From: Pyramidobacter piscolens
Lineage (GTDB): Bacteria; Synergistota; Synergistia; Synergistales; Dethiosulfovibrionaceae
DNA length: 63,645 bases
Direction of reading: 5' to 3'
Assembly (NCBI GenBank): GCA_004558205.1
Contig: SFDM01000014.1
Coordinates: 1 to 63,645 of the forward strand
Part shown: positions 1 to 7,406 of the stretch, piece after piece
Layout: each line of letters begins with the position of its first letter
How positions within the stretch are numbered: position 1 is the stretch's first letter
Notes under the pieces: generated by a model
The model's database searches: none
What the model saw: the letters and a program-made list of their open reading frames with translations, nothing else
Told to the model about the DNA's origin: nothing
Position numbers and translations under genes: made by a program

Positions 1-1
1 G

Positions 2-112
2 ATCATGACCACCCTGATCCACTCCCTGGCCCAGCAGGGCAAGGAACTGGGCATCGCCTCCGCTTGCATCGGCGGCGGACAGGGCGCCGCCATCGTGATC
101 AGAAGGCTCTAA
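2..112 (+). CDS. acetyl-CoA acetyltransferase (thiolase), C-terminal end only
   Basis: The window opens inside a reading frame of 36 residues before the stop. Its end, with the motif ASACIGGGQGAA, is the classical C-terminal thiolase block, which contains the catalytic Cys of the CIGGGQG loop. Thiolases join or split acetoacetyl-CoA and acetyl-CoA in the cytoplasm. The downstream neighbour on the same strand is an AtoE-type short-chain fatty acid carrier, so a role in acetoacetate or butyrate metabolism is likely. Most of the gene lies outside the window, so the exact subfamily cannot be judged. Confidence 0.85.
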   Translation: MMTTLIHSLAQQGKELGIASACIGGGQGAAIVIRRL

Positions 113-149
113 TCGTTCTTTTACAAGCCGTCCGATTGTCAGTAAAAAT

Positions 150-178
150 GCCGGCGGTCATTGATCTCCGCCGCCGGC
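150..178 (+). terminator. hairpin between thiolase and atoE
   Basis: GCCGGCGG (150-157) and CCGCCGGC (171-178) can form an 8-bp GC stem with a 13-nt loop, followed by GCTCTTCATTT. The U-run is poor, so it may act as a weak terminator or attenuator between the thiolase and atoE genes. Confidence 0.45.
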
Positions 179-215
179 GCTCTTCATTTATCATCTCTAG
201 GGAGGAATTTTTGAA

Positions 216-1556
216 ATGCTGCGTTCCATGACCAACCTGTTTGTTCGCTTTGTACAGCGCTGGCTCCCCCGCCCTTTTACCTTCGCCATTATTCTGAGCA
301 TTGTCGTCTTTTTCCTTGGGATCATCACCTGCGGCAAGACGCCCGAACAGATGACCATGTACTGGGGCAAAGGGTTCTTCTCTCTGTTCCCCTTCACGAT
401 GCAGATGGTTCTGATTGTGGTGACCGGTCATGCCCTGGCCCGCGCCCCCATCGTGCAGAAGATGCTGGGCGGCCTTGCTTCCGTTCCCCGCGGCCCTAAA
501 TCGGCCATTTTCTTCGTCGGTTTTATCTCCTGCATCGTCAGCTACATCAACTGGGGCTTCGGCCTCGTCATCGGCGCTCTGGTCGCCAAAGAAGTGGCCA
601 TTAAAAAGCGCGGCCTCGGCATCCACTATCCGCTCCTGATCGCCGCCGTGTATGGAGGCAACGTTCTCCGCGGCCCCTCTTCCGCTATTCCTCTGGCGGT
701 CGCCACTCCGGGACACTTCCTGGAGAAGGTCTGCGGCATCATCCCTGTGACGGACACTCTTTTCAGCTCCTGGAACATGTTCATCACGGTGACGCTTTTC
801 TTCGCGATCCCCGCGGTCTGCATGATGCTCGTGCCCGGCAAGGATGACGAATTCCCGCCCGTTGAGCTTGATCCCCGGATGATTGAGGAAGAGCTCAATA
901 AAAAGTCCACCCCCCCTGCAATCGAAAAGGACAGCCCCGCCCAGAAACTGGACAACAGCATTATCCTGACGCTGATCGTGGTCGCCGGCGGCTTCTGGTA
1001 CCTGTATAACTTCTTCGCCGGTCAGAAAACCTTCAACCTCAACCTCAACACGATCAACTTTGCGTTCTTGATCCTCGGCCTACTGGCCCACAAGAGCCCC
1101 GCCAGCTACAGCGCGGCTATCAACGAAGCCGTCAAGAGCGTGGGCGGCATCGTCCTCCAGTTCCCTTTCTACGCCGGCATGATGGGCATGATGAGCGGTT
1201 CGGGACTGACCATGTGGATGTCCAACCTCTTCGTCAGCATCTCCAGTGCCAAGACGCTGCCTCTCTTCACGTTCTGGAGCGCCGGACTCGTCAATCTCTT
1301 TGTTCCTTCGGGCGGCGGCCAGTGGGCCGTGCAGGGCCCCATCATGATGGAAGCTGCCAAGACGCTGGGCGCCGACGGCGCGAAGGTCGCCATGGCCCTC
1401 TGCTGGGGCGACTCCTGGACCAACCAGATCCAGCCCTTCTGGGCGCTGACCATCCTTGCCATCGCCGGACTCGGCGTGCGTGACATCATGGGCTACTGCC
1501 TGTCTATCGCCGTGCTGGTAGGCGTGTTCATTTCAGCGGTTCTTGCTTTCGTATAA
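216..1556 (+). CDS. atoE: short-chain fatty acid transporter, AtoE family
   Basis: A 446-residue polytopic inner-membrane protein with about ten to twelve hydrophobic segments. The N-terminus has the family pattern (MLRSMTNLFVRFVQRWLPRP) and the C-terminal half has the conserved glycine-rich FVPSGGGQW stretch followed by WGDSWTNQIQPFW. AtoE-family proteins carry short-chain fatty acids such as acetoacetate or butyrate across the membrane. The start is supported by GGAGGA about ten bases upstream. It follows a thiolase gene on the same strand, which fits a small catabolic or export unit for C4 acids, and it ends at a strong terminator. Direction of transport cannot be read from sequence. Confidence 0.9.
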   Translation: MLRSMTNLFVRFVQRWLPRPFTFAIILSIVVFFLGIITCGKTPEQMTMYWGKGFFSLFPFTMQMVLIVVTGHALARAPIVQKMLGGLASVPRGPKSAIFFVGFISCIVSYINWGFGLVIGALVAKEVAIKKRGLGIHYPLLIAAVYGGNVLRGPSSAIPLAVATPGHFLEKVCGIIPVTDTLFSSWNMFITVTLFFAIPAVCMMLVPGKDDEFPPVELDPRMIEEELNKKSTPPAIEKDSPAQKLDNSIILTLIVVAGGFWYLYNFFAGQKTFNLNLNTINFAFLILGLLAHKSPASYSAAINEAVKSVGGIVLQFPFYAGMMGMMSGSGLTMWMSNLFVSISSAKTLPLFTFWSAGLVNLFVPSGGGQWAVQGPIMMEAAKTLGADGAKVAMALCWGDSWTNQIQPFWALTILAIAGLGVRDIMGYCLSIAVLVGVFISAVLAFV

Positions 1557-1584
1557 CCTTCAAACCCCAAAAGCGTACCCTCCA

Positions 1585-1628
1585 AAAACAAACGCCCTCA
1601 GACATAGATCTCTGAGGGCGTTTGTTTT
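1585..1628. terminator. bidirectional terminator between atoE and dnaB
   Basis: A perfect 14-bp inverted repeat (1589-1602 with 1611-1624, arms CAAACGCCCTCAGA and its complement) has an 8-nt loop and A/T runs on both sides. It can terminate both the plus-strand atoE transcript and the converging minus-strand dnaB operon. Confidence 0.9.
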
Positions 1629-1690
1629 ACGCTGAAATTTTACAGCACCACGGCCGCTGTTGACGTTGACGCTGTCGGCTGTTTTGAATA

Positions 1691-3040
1691 TTAGTCCCGG
1701 CCGAAAGCCATGTCTTCGAAGCGGGTGTACTCGCGCAGGAAGACGAGGCGCACTTTGTCGGTGGGACCGTTTCTGTTCTTCGCGATATCCAGGGAGGCCG
1801 TGTTGTCCTTCTGGGCCTCGGGGTCTTTCGCGTAGTAACTGTCGCGGTACAGCAACCCCACGAGGTCGGCGTCCTGCTCTATGGCGCCGCTGTCGCGCAG
1901 GTCCGACAGCTGAGGCGTCTTTTCGTTGCGGCTTTCCACCGCTCGGGACAGCTGTGACAGCGCGATGACGGGGACTTCCAGCTCACGGGCGATGGCCTTG
2001 AGCCCACGGGAGATCTCGGCAACTTCGTTCTGTTTGTTGTCCAGCGAGCGGCTGGCGCTCATGAGCTGGAGATAGTCCACCACGATCAGCCCCAGTTCGC
2101 CGTGCTTTGCCTTGAAACGGCGCGAACGGGCTTTCAGTTCGATGGTGGTCAGGATGGAACTGTCGTCGATATAGATCTGCGCCTTAGTCAGCGTGGAAGC
2201 CGCTTCAGTCAGCGTCTTCCAGTCGCCCTGGGCGAAAGTGCCGTTGATCAGGTCCTGCAGGTTCATGCGCGATTCCGCGCCCAGAAGACGAAGCACCAGC
2301 TGGGCCGCACCCATTTCAAGGCTGAAAATCAACACGGGGAGTCCGGCTTTGACGGCCACGTTGCGCGCGATGTTCAAAGCAAGGGCCGTCTTACCCATGG
2401 AGGGGCGGGCGGCGATGATGTTCAGCGCTCCTCGCTGCAGGCCGCTGGTCAGGCGGTCGATGCCGCTGAAGCCGCTGGTGATGCCCGTGATGCCGTTATT
2501 CTCGCTGTTAAAGGCCTCTTCCAGCTTCTCGAAGGTCTCCTTCATCACGTCGCCGACGCGCTTGAAGCTGGATTCGTTTCTCTGGCGCGACACCTCGAAG
2601 ATCATGCGCTCGGCGTCTTCGAGGATCTCGTTCAGATCTTTGCTCTCGTCGTAGCCCATGCGGACGATCGCGTTGCCAGCGCTGATCAGGCGCCTGTGGA
2701 TGGCCTTTTCGCGGACAATCCTCGCGTGATACTCGGCGTTCGCCGCCGTGGGGACGCTGTCCACAATAGAAGCGAGGAAGGCCTGGCCTCCCAGCTTTTC
2801 AAGGAGCCCGCGGCGCTGCAGCTCTTCGCTGAGGGTCAGCATGTCCACAGGCTGGCTGTTCTTCACCATCTCGACGATGACGATGAAGACGTCGCGGTAG
2901 TTCAGATCGTAAAAGTCGTCGCCGTCAAGAAACTCCGTGACGTCAACCAGCGCGTCGCGGTCAAGAATGCAGGCGCCCAATACGGCGCGCTCAGCGTCAA
3001 GGTTGCTCGGCGGCAGACGGTCGAAGATCTCGCCCGCCAC
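1691..3040 (-). CDS. dnaB: replicative DNA helicase DnaB
   Basis: A 449-residue RecA-fold hexameric helicase that unwinds DNA at the replication fork. An N-terminal primase-interacting domain (about residues 8-110) is followed by a linker and the C-terminal ATPase domain. Walker A is ARPSMGKT (about 212-219), Walker B is LIVVDYLQL, and the arginine-finger region is LSDLRDSGAIEQDADL. The GTG start lies five bases after the rplI stop, so translation is probably coupled. It is the last gene of the rpsF-ssb-rpsR-DUF2232-rplI-dnaB operon, a common bacterial order. No intein and no unusual insertion were seen. Confidence 0.96.
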   Translation of the reverse strand: MAGEIFDRLPPSNLDAERAVLGACILDRDALVDVTEFLDGDDFYDLNYRDVFIVIVEMVKNSQPVDMLTLSEELQRRGLLEKLGGQAFLASIVDSVPTAANAEYHARIVREKAIHRRLISAGNAIVRMGYDESKDLNEILEDAERMIFEVSRQRNESSFKRVGDVMKETFEKLEEAFNSENNGITGITSGFSGIDRLTSGLQRGALNIIAARPSMGKTALALNIARNVAVKAGLPVLIFSLEMGAAQLVLRLLGAESRMNLQDLINGTFAQGDWKTLTEAASTLTKAQIYIDDSSILTTIELKARSRRFKAKHGELGLIVVDYLQLMSASRSLDNKQNEVAEISRGLKAIARELEVPVIALSQLSRAVESRNEKTPQLSDLRDSGAIEQDADLVGLLYRDSYYAKDPEAQKDNTASLDIAKNRNGPTDKVRLVFLREYTRFEDMAFGRD

Positions 3041-3045
3041 GGCGC

Positions 3046-3492
3046 TTACTGCCCTTCGACTGAAAGGGTCATGGAGCAGTCCACGCCCGTATACAGCTTC
3101 AGCGTAAGCGGATAGGCTCCAAGGCTTTTGACGGCTCCGTCGATTTTTATGTTCTTTTTGTCCACATGCGCGCCGTATTGTTTTTCAAGGGCTTCCGCCA
3201 CCTGAGCGACGGTCACGCTTCCGAAAAGGCGGCCGCCTTCGCCGGCGCTGATGCTCATCTTCACCACTTTGCCGGATATTTTCGCCTTCAGCTCCTGGGC
3301 CGCGGCGGTCAGCTTCGCGTCGCGGCGCTGATCCGCGGCGTTTTTATCGCTCAGTTCTTTCACGTTCTGGCTCGTCGCCTCGACGGCAAGATTGCGGGGA
3401 AACATGTAGTTGCGGGCGTACCCGTCGGAAACTTCGACGACGGCGCCCTTTTTGCCGACCTTGCGCACGTCTTCTTTCAAGATTACTTTCAT
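3046..3492 (-). CDS. rplI: 50S ribosomal protein L9
   Basis: A 148-residue L9 of ordinary length. The N-terminal globular domain starts MKVILKEDVRKVGKKG and contains VSDGYARNYMFPRNLA. A long charged connecting helix follows, and then the C-terminal domain with GRLFGSVT. L9 binds 23S rRNA near the L1 stalk. GGAGG lies nine bases before the ATG, and the start overlaps the stop of the DUF2232 gene by four bases, which suggests translational coupling. The shared operon with dnaB and ssb is widespread. Confidence 0.96.
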   Translation of the reverse strand: MKVILKEDVRKVGKKGAVVEVSDGYARNYMFPRNLAVEATSQNVKELSDKNAADQRRDAKLTAAAQELKAKISGKVVKMSISAGEGGRLFGSVTVAQVAEALEKQYGAHVDKKNIKIDGAVKSLGAYPLTLKLYTGVDCSMTLSVEGQ

Positions 3493-4436
3493 GAATGATC
3501 GCCTCCATAACGAACTCTCAGATTCCAGCAGATGTCGAAAATCCCCACGATGGTCACAAGCTGCGACAGCATGGGTATCAGGATCACCGCCGCGATCATG
3601 AGGCCAATAACAAAGTTGTTCACATTTTTCCGTTTCAAGAAATAGGCAGCCACGGAAAGTCCCTGAATGATGAACAGGGAACTCACGAGAAGCCTCAGAT
3701 TCAGCCCTACCTTCAGCAGCAGTCCCTTCGTCCCGCCATACTGAAGCCCGATATAGCTACAGATAACGGCCGCAAAGAAGGCGAACAGCACGCTCTGAGG
3801 GAAACGCCAGGACGTGAAGGGCGGCAGCTTGGGCAGCTCGGCGCCTCTGAGGCGCTTGATCACCCTCCCCGAGATCCAGTAGGACATCCAGCAGTCCACC
3901 ACAGAGGCCATGACGAGTATAGCCGGTATGATCATGGGCATCAGCTGGAGCGTGTTGGTCCACTGTTCCTTCATGGCAGCCGCCGTCTGAGGATCGGAAG
4001 GAAGCTTTAAGAGGGTGTCCAGCAGGGACTGCATTTCCGTCACGTCAAGATCCAGCGGATTGAGTCCCGTGATCTTGACGAGGAGCGCCATCAGGAGGAG
4101 CTTGCAGGTCAGCGATATCATCGATCCGTAGAGCATGATCTCCACGGCGTCCTTTTTCTTCTGAACGAGGCGGCCGAGAAGGACCCCCAGCAGGCCGAAG
4201 CCCAGCACAAAGGAAAGGGCTGAGACGGGGCCGAGGATCAGCATGACGATCAAGGCGGCCACCACTAGGCCCATGAGGGAGTTCCGCATGGGATGGCGCA
4301 GACCGAGAACGACAAGAGGGACGGGGCTCAGCAGCGCCAGCAGAATACCGGCCACTGGCAGATTGGAGCCGATAAACATCACCACGGAAAGCCCCGTCAG
4401 AAGCGCTGATTCCATCAGGCTTCGAGTCTGTGTCAC
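3489..4436 (-). CDS. DUF2232 (YybS-like) integral membrane protein
   Basis: A 315-residue protein with about eight hydrophobic segments, of the DUF2232/YybS type usually found between rpsR and rplI. Its function is not established. I place the start at a GTG (4434-4436, reading VTQTRSLMESALL) because GGGGGA lies six bases upstream. The frame remains open further upstream, but that stretch is basic and non-hydrophobic, runs into rpsR, and has no ribosome-binding site. The gene overlaps rplI by four bases. Its position in a ribosomal/replication operon is conserved and says little about its job. Confidence 0.85.
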   Translation of the reverse strand: MTQTRSLMESALLTGLSVVMFIGSNLPVAGILLALLSPVPLVVLGLRHPMRNSLMGLVVAALIVMLILGPVSALSFVLGFGLLGVLLGRLVQKKKDAVEIMLYGSMISLTCKLLLMALLVKITGLNPLDLDVTEMQSLLDTLLKLPSDPQTAAAMKEQWTNTLQLMPMIIPAILVMASVVDCWMSYWISGRVIKRLRGAELPKLPPFTSWRFPQSVLFAFFAAVICSYIGLQYGGTKGLLLKVGLNLRLLVSSLFIIQGLSVAAYFLKRKNVNNFVIGLMIAAVILIPMLSQLVTIVGIFDICWNLRVRYGGDHS

Positions 4437-4542
4437 ATCTATTCCCCCATTTCTTTTTTCTGATTTGCGGCGCCCATGGCGGCGCTCGTGTACAAAAAGA
4501 GAGAGGAAGGCAATATGCTTCCTCTCTCCGCTAAAACGCTGA

Positions 4543-4794
4543 TTAATCCGCCGTATAGGGCAGCAGAGCCATAAAGCGCGCGCGCTTGATGGCAATGGTC
4601 AGCTGACGCTGATGCTTCGCGCAGTTGCCGGTCACGCGGCGGGGAATGATCTTGCCGCGCTCGCTGACGTACTTTTTCAGACGGTCCACGTCTTTGTAGT
4701 CCACCTGCTCGATTTTATCAACGCAGAAGAAACATACCTTCGGACGGCGCTTGCCGCCGGTTCTTTTCTTGTTCATGGGACCTGCATAGGCCAT
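4543..4794 (-). CDS. rpsR: 30S ribosomal protein S18
   Basis: An 83-residue S18, which pairs with S6 on the small-subunit platform. It has a CFFC pair near residues 21-24 and CAKH near residue 58, so it is a zinc-binding (C+) S18 variant. Zinc-type and zinc-free S18 paralogues are known in bacteria and are sometimes zinc-regulated. GGAGG lies about nine bases before the first ATG. A gap of about 106 bases separates it from the downstream DUF2232 start. Confidence 0.96.
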   Translation of the reverse strand: MAYAGPMNKKRTGGKRRPKVCFFCVDKIEQVDYKDVDRLKKYVSERGKIIPRRVTGNCAKHQRQLTIAIKRARFMALLPYTAD

Positions 4795-4827
4795 AGAGCT
4801 GTACCTCCTTCACATTAACCGAAAACG

Positions 4828-5388
4828 CTAGAAGGGAATGTCAGCTTCATCGTCGCTGGGCACTGCCGGAGACGATGAGCCAAGTTCGGAGATATCCATC
4901 GGGAAACTGTCTGCGTCGAAGCCTTTCGCGCCGCTGAATCCGCCATCGGACTGTTTTTCCTCGCGATAGCTGCGGGGCGCGTCGTCACGGCGAGGCTGTG
5001 ACTGTGGCTGATAACGGCCAGCACCGCTCTGATCGGGAGAATCTCCGTCGCGGCGAGGCGCGCCGACAAACTGGATGTTCTCGGCAATAACCTCTGTAAC
5101 GTAACGTTTTTCCCCGGTCTTCGCCTCATAGGAACGGACGGAAATACGGCCTTCTACCAAAATCGAGCTGCCCTTTTTAAGGTAGCGCTCGCAGAATTCG
5201 GCCTGCTTATTCCACACCACAATGGGAATAAAATCCACCTCTTCGCGGACTTCTCCGTTTGCCCCCTTCCATGTGCGGTTGACGGCAACGGCAAAGGACG
5301 CTACGGGTGTTTTATTGGCCGTATAACGGAGTTCCGGATCGCGGGCAAGGTTTCCGATAAGAATAGCTTTATTATACCCTCTAGCCAT
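4828..5388 (-). CDS. ssb: single-stranded DNA-binding protein
   Basis: A 186-residue SSB. The N-terminal OB fold spans about residues 1-110 (MARGYNKAILIGNLARDPEL, then WGKQ-like strands and YVTEVIAENIQF). A disordered Gln/Arg/Asp-rich linker follows, and the protein ends in the canonical acidic tip DDEADIPF, which docks partner proteins. GGAGG lies seven bases upstream of the ATG. It sits between rpsF and rpsR in the conserved order. Nothing in it departs from the family. Confidence 0.97.
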   Translation of the reverse strand: MARGYNKAILIGNLARDPELRYTANKTPVASFAVAVNRTWKGANGEVREEVDFIPIVVWNKQAEFCERYLKKGSSILVEGRISVRSYEAKTGEKRYVTEVIAENIQFVGAPRRDGDSPDQSGAGRYQPQSQPRRDDAPRSYREEKQSDGGFSGAKGFDADSFPMDISELGSSSPAVPSDDEADIPF

Positions 5389-5403
5389 GAGACATCCTCC
5401 TAC

Positions 5404-5691
5404 TTACTTCTCATCCAGACTGACCGACATGTGACGAACGACCATAGGACGCAGTCCAAGCAGGCGATCAATCTCGCTCAGCTGATCGGGACTGATCTTA
5501 TACTCGAAAACAACATAAATGCCTTCGGTCTTTTTCTCGATCTCGTAAGCAAAACGACGTTTGCCCCAGACATCGGTCTTTGTGACCTCACCGCCATGAT
5601 TGGCGATAAGTTCCTCAATAGCCTTGACTTCCACGCTGTGGTCTTCGACGGCGGAATCGATGATCGCCATCATTTCGTATGAACGCACCAC
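5404..5691 (-). CDS. rpsF: 30S ribosomal protein S6
   Basis: S6 binds S18 and 16S rRNA. The frame can open at a GTG at 5700, but AGGAGG would then touch the start. The GTG at 5691 (VVRSYEMMAIID) sits eight bases after AGGAGG and matches the usual S6 N-terminus, so I chose it, giving 95 residues. The core contains AIEELIANHGGEVTKTDVWGKR-type sequence and YVVFEY. It is the first gene of the six-gene operon and lies directly behind a strong promoter. Confidence 0.95.
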   Translation of the reverse strand: MVRSYEMMAIIDSAVEDHSVEVKAIEELIANHGGEVTKTDVWGKRRFAYEIEKKTEGIYVVFEYKISPDQLSEIDRLLGLRPMVVRHMSVSLDEK

Positions 5692-5720
5692 GCGCAACAC
5701 CTCCTCCCTTTGGACTAGTG

Positions 5721-5734
5721 GCCCCTCATGGGGC
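5721..5734 (-). promoter_or_regulatory. small hairpin in the rpsF 5' leader
   Basis: The rpsF leader contains a GCCCC/GGGGC 5-bp hairpin with a 4-nt loop, about 20 bases upstream of the AGGAGG. S6 leaders in many bacteria carry an autoregulatory S6:S18 binding hairpin. I do not see the full conserved bulge pattern here, so that role is only a suggestion. Confidence 0.3.
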
Positions 5735-5752
5735 AGGGAACTGCAAGAAAGA

Positions 5753-5781
5753 ATTATACCCTATTCCTTCGAACTTCGCAA
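5753..5781 (-). promoter_or_regulatory. promoter of the rpsF operon
   Basis: On the minus strand TTGCGA (5776-5781) is followed by a 17-base spacer and a perfect TATAAT (5753-5758). It sits about 60 bases ahead of the rpsF start. The -35 hexamer belongs to the most downstream copy of a 15-bp tandem repeat. Confidence 0.85.
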
Positions 5782-5813
5782 GCTCGAACTTCGCAAGCTC
5801 GAACTTCGCAAGA
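5769..5813. repeat. three tandem 15-bp repeats containing the rpsF -35 box
   Basis: TCGAACTTCGCAAGC occurs at 5769-5783 and 5784-5798, and with one change at 5799-5813. Read on the minus strand each unit supplies CTTGCGAAGTTCGAG, hence a TTGCGA hexamer every 15 bases. Only the last copy is correctly placed for the TATAAT box. The inner TTCGAA is palindromic. Confidence 0.9.
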
Positions 5814-5847
5814 TGAAAGGGAGATGAAAAAACGTAATACGCTTATC

Positions 5848-5882
5848 TAAAAAATGCCGTCCAACCATATGAAGGCCGGACG
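5848..5882 (-). terminator. terminator downstream of selC
   Basis: On the minus strand CGTCCGGCC (5874-5882) pairs, with two G-U pairs, to GGTTGGACG (5858-5866) around a 7-nt loop, followed by GCATTTTTTA. It ends the selC transcript just before the rpsF promoter region. Confidence 0.8.
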
Positions 5883-5900
5883 ACACGAATTCACTTTAAA

Positions 5901-5999
5901 TGGCGGAGGCGTGTGCGAATCGAACACACCAAGGACGATCAAAATCGCCCCACGCGCGGGTTTGAAGCCCGGGGCAGCCACCAGGCTGCATTCACCTCC
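5901..5999 (-). tRNA. selC: selenocysteine tRNA (anticodon UCA)
   Basis: This is a 99-nt tRNA on the minus strand with an encoded GCCA end. The acceptor begins GGAGGTGA and pairs with ACGCCTCC. The D stem has six base pairs (GCAGCC/GGCTGC) with a 4-nt loop, a hallmark of tRNA-Sec. The anticodon loop CTTCAAA places TCA at positions 34-36. The variable arm is long (GGGGCGAT/ATCGTCCT, 8 bp). The T arm is GTGTG-TTCGATT-CGCAC. The last acceptor pair (A-A) and the first anticodon-stem pair (C-C) are mismatched. The gene shows that the host decodes UGA as selenocysteine; selA, selB and selD are not in this window. It has its own promoter and terminator. Confidence 0.95.
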
Positions 6000-6014
6000 A
6001 AAACAACGGTTCAT

Positions 6015-6043
6015 ATTCTACTATCCTTTTCCATTTTCGGCAA
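6015..6043 (-). promoter_or_regulatory. promoter of selC
   Basis: On the minus strand TTGCCG (6038-6043) is followed by a 17-base spacer and TAGAAT (6015-6020). The -10 box lies 15 bases upstream of the mature tRNA 5' end, so the primary transcript would carry only a short 5' leader. Confidence 0.8.
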
Positions 6044-6135
6044 GCGCTCAATGGCAGAAAACGGAAAAGATTTTTAACGTGAATGTGCATTGGAAACGCT
6101 AATAAATCGAAAAACAGCGTTCCGACCTTCGCCCT

Positions 6136-6540
6136 CTATATTCCACGCTGACGTTTCAGTTCTTCGTAGGCTCCCTGGATTTTCTGAAACTTTTCGGCGG
6201 CCAGTTTCGTAAACTCGGGATCGTTCAATCCCGCAAACTTGTCGGGATGGTACTTGACGATCAGTTCACGGTATCTGGACCGTATTTCCTCGTTGGTGGC
6301 GCCGCGGGGCAGGCCGAGAACCTCGTAGGCCGAGGGGGAGCTGTATCCGAAGCCGGAACCGGCACTTGAGCCGCCGTCCCATGAGCTTCGGGAACTTCCC
6401 GCGCCCGTTCCAGACCCCCAATCTCTGCGGGTCCGGGCGCGCTGCTGCGCCCTCGAAAAATCAGCGAAAATAGAGCGGATAAACAGAAAAAACAGGAAGG
6501 GCGCGATAATTTTCTGAAGGATTTTAAATATCAGGCCCAT
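6136..6540 (-). CDS. membrane-anchored J-domain protein
   Basis: A 134-residue protein. A hydrophobic N-terminus (about residues 4-24, FKILQKIIAPFLFFLFIRSI) is followed by a Ser/Gly/Arg-rich linker and a C-terminal J domain (about 72-132) with the essential HPD triad in KYHPDKF. J domains stimulate ATP hydrolysis by DnaK-type Hsp70. There is no Gly/Phe region or zinc-binding domain, so it is a class C (type III) J-protein, presumably recruiting DnaK to the cytoplasmic face of the membrane. Its start overlaps the end of the nucleoside phosphorylase gene by 17 bases. Its client is unknown. Confidence 0.85.
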   Translation of the reverse strand: MGLIFKILQKIIAPFLFFLFIRSIFADFSRAQQRARTRRDWGSGTGAGSSRSSWDGGSSAGSGFGYSSPSAYEVLGLPRGATNEEIRSRYRELIVKYHPDKFAGLNDPEFTKLAAEKFQKIQGAYEELKRQRGI

Positions 6541-7366
6541 TCCCGATCAGCTCCACAAGCTTCGTCACCAGGGCCGTAAAGCGGGCGGCGGAACGCTTCA
6601 TCTCCGCCAGGACTTCTTCGGCGGTGAGCGTCACGGGGCGCATGCCGGCGGCCATGTTGGCGACGCAGGAAATGCCGCAGATCTCCATGCCCATGTGGCG
6701 CGCCACGATCACCTCGTGTACGGTGGACATGCCCACCAGATCGGCACCCATGGCGCGGGCCATGCGGATTTCCGCCGGCGTCTCGTAGGAAGGGCCGGAG
6801 AAGCCGATATAGACGCCGCGCCGTGTGATCTGCCCGAGGGATTTTGCGGCTTCTTCGGCCAAATCGATCAGGCGGCCGCTGTAGGTATGGCTCATGTCAG
6901 GGAAACGGGGGCCCCATTCGGGATTGTTGGGCCCCGTCAGCGGATTTTTGCCTGTAAAGTTGATGTGGTCGGTGATCAGGGCAAGGTCTCCGTTCTGATA
7001 CTGATAATTGATCCCGCCCGACGCGTTGGTCACGATCAGCGTTTTCACGCCCCACTGGCCGAAGACGCGAACGGGAAAGGTGGTTTCAGCTGGCTCATAG
7101 CCTTCATAGCCGTGCAGGCGTCCTTGCATCACCACCGTGGGAACTCCCGCCAGGGCGCCGCAGACCAAACGCCCCGCATGGCCGGGGGCCGTGGAACACT
7201 TCCAATGCGGAATTTCCCCGTAGGGAATCGCCACGGCGTCTTTCACCGCATCGGCCAGGGCGCCCAATCCGGAGCCCAGGATAATGGCCACGCGAGGCAC
7301 AAACTTCACGCGGGCCTTGATCGTTTCCAGAGCTTCCGTCACCTGTGAAACATACTCTGCGTTCAT
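6524..7366 (-). CDS. punA: purine nucleoside phosphorylase (trimeric type)
   Basis: A 280-residue trimeric-type PNP that splits inosine or guanosine with phosphate to the base plus ribose 1-phosphate. Motifs include VAIILGSGLGALAD (phosphate loop), MQGRLHGYEGY, VTNASGGIN, YIGFSGPSYETPAE and GMSTVHEVIVARHMG. The open frame extends 39 codons further, but GGAGG nine bases before the ATG at 7366 and the typical N-terminus MNAEYVSQV fix the start. It follows the recombinase gene with a 40-base gap and overlaps the J-protein gene. Confidence 0.94.
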   Translation of the reverse strand: MNAEYVSQVTEALETIKARVKFVPRVAIILGSGLGALADAVKDAVAIPYGEIPHWKCSTAPGHAGRLVCGALAGVPTVVMQGRLHGYEGYEPAETTFPVRVFGQWGVKTLIVTNASGGINYQYQNGDLALITDHINFTGKNPLTGPNNPEWGPRFPDMSHTYSGRLIDLAEEAAKSLGQITRRGVYIGFSGPSYETPAEIRMARAMGADLVGMSTVHEVIVARHMGMEICGISCVANMAAGMRPVTLTAEEVLAEMKRSAARFTALVTKLVELIGNGPDI

Positions 7367-7406
7367 ATATGAGAACCTCCCAAAAGGCAAATTTGACGCG
7401 CGGCAA

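Noticed and set aside
2102..3115. Long plus-strand reading frame opposite dnaB (337 residues)
   Set aside because: It is a shadow of dnaB: high GC third-position bias leaves the opposite strand open. The composition is His/Gln/Val-rich with no family motif.
5769..5813. CRISPR-like array at the rpsF repeats
   Set aside because: Units are contiguous 15-mers without spacers; no cas genes nearby.
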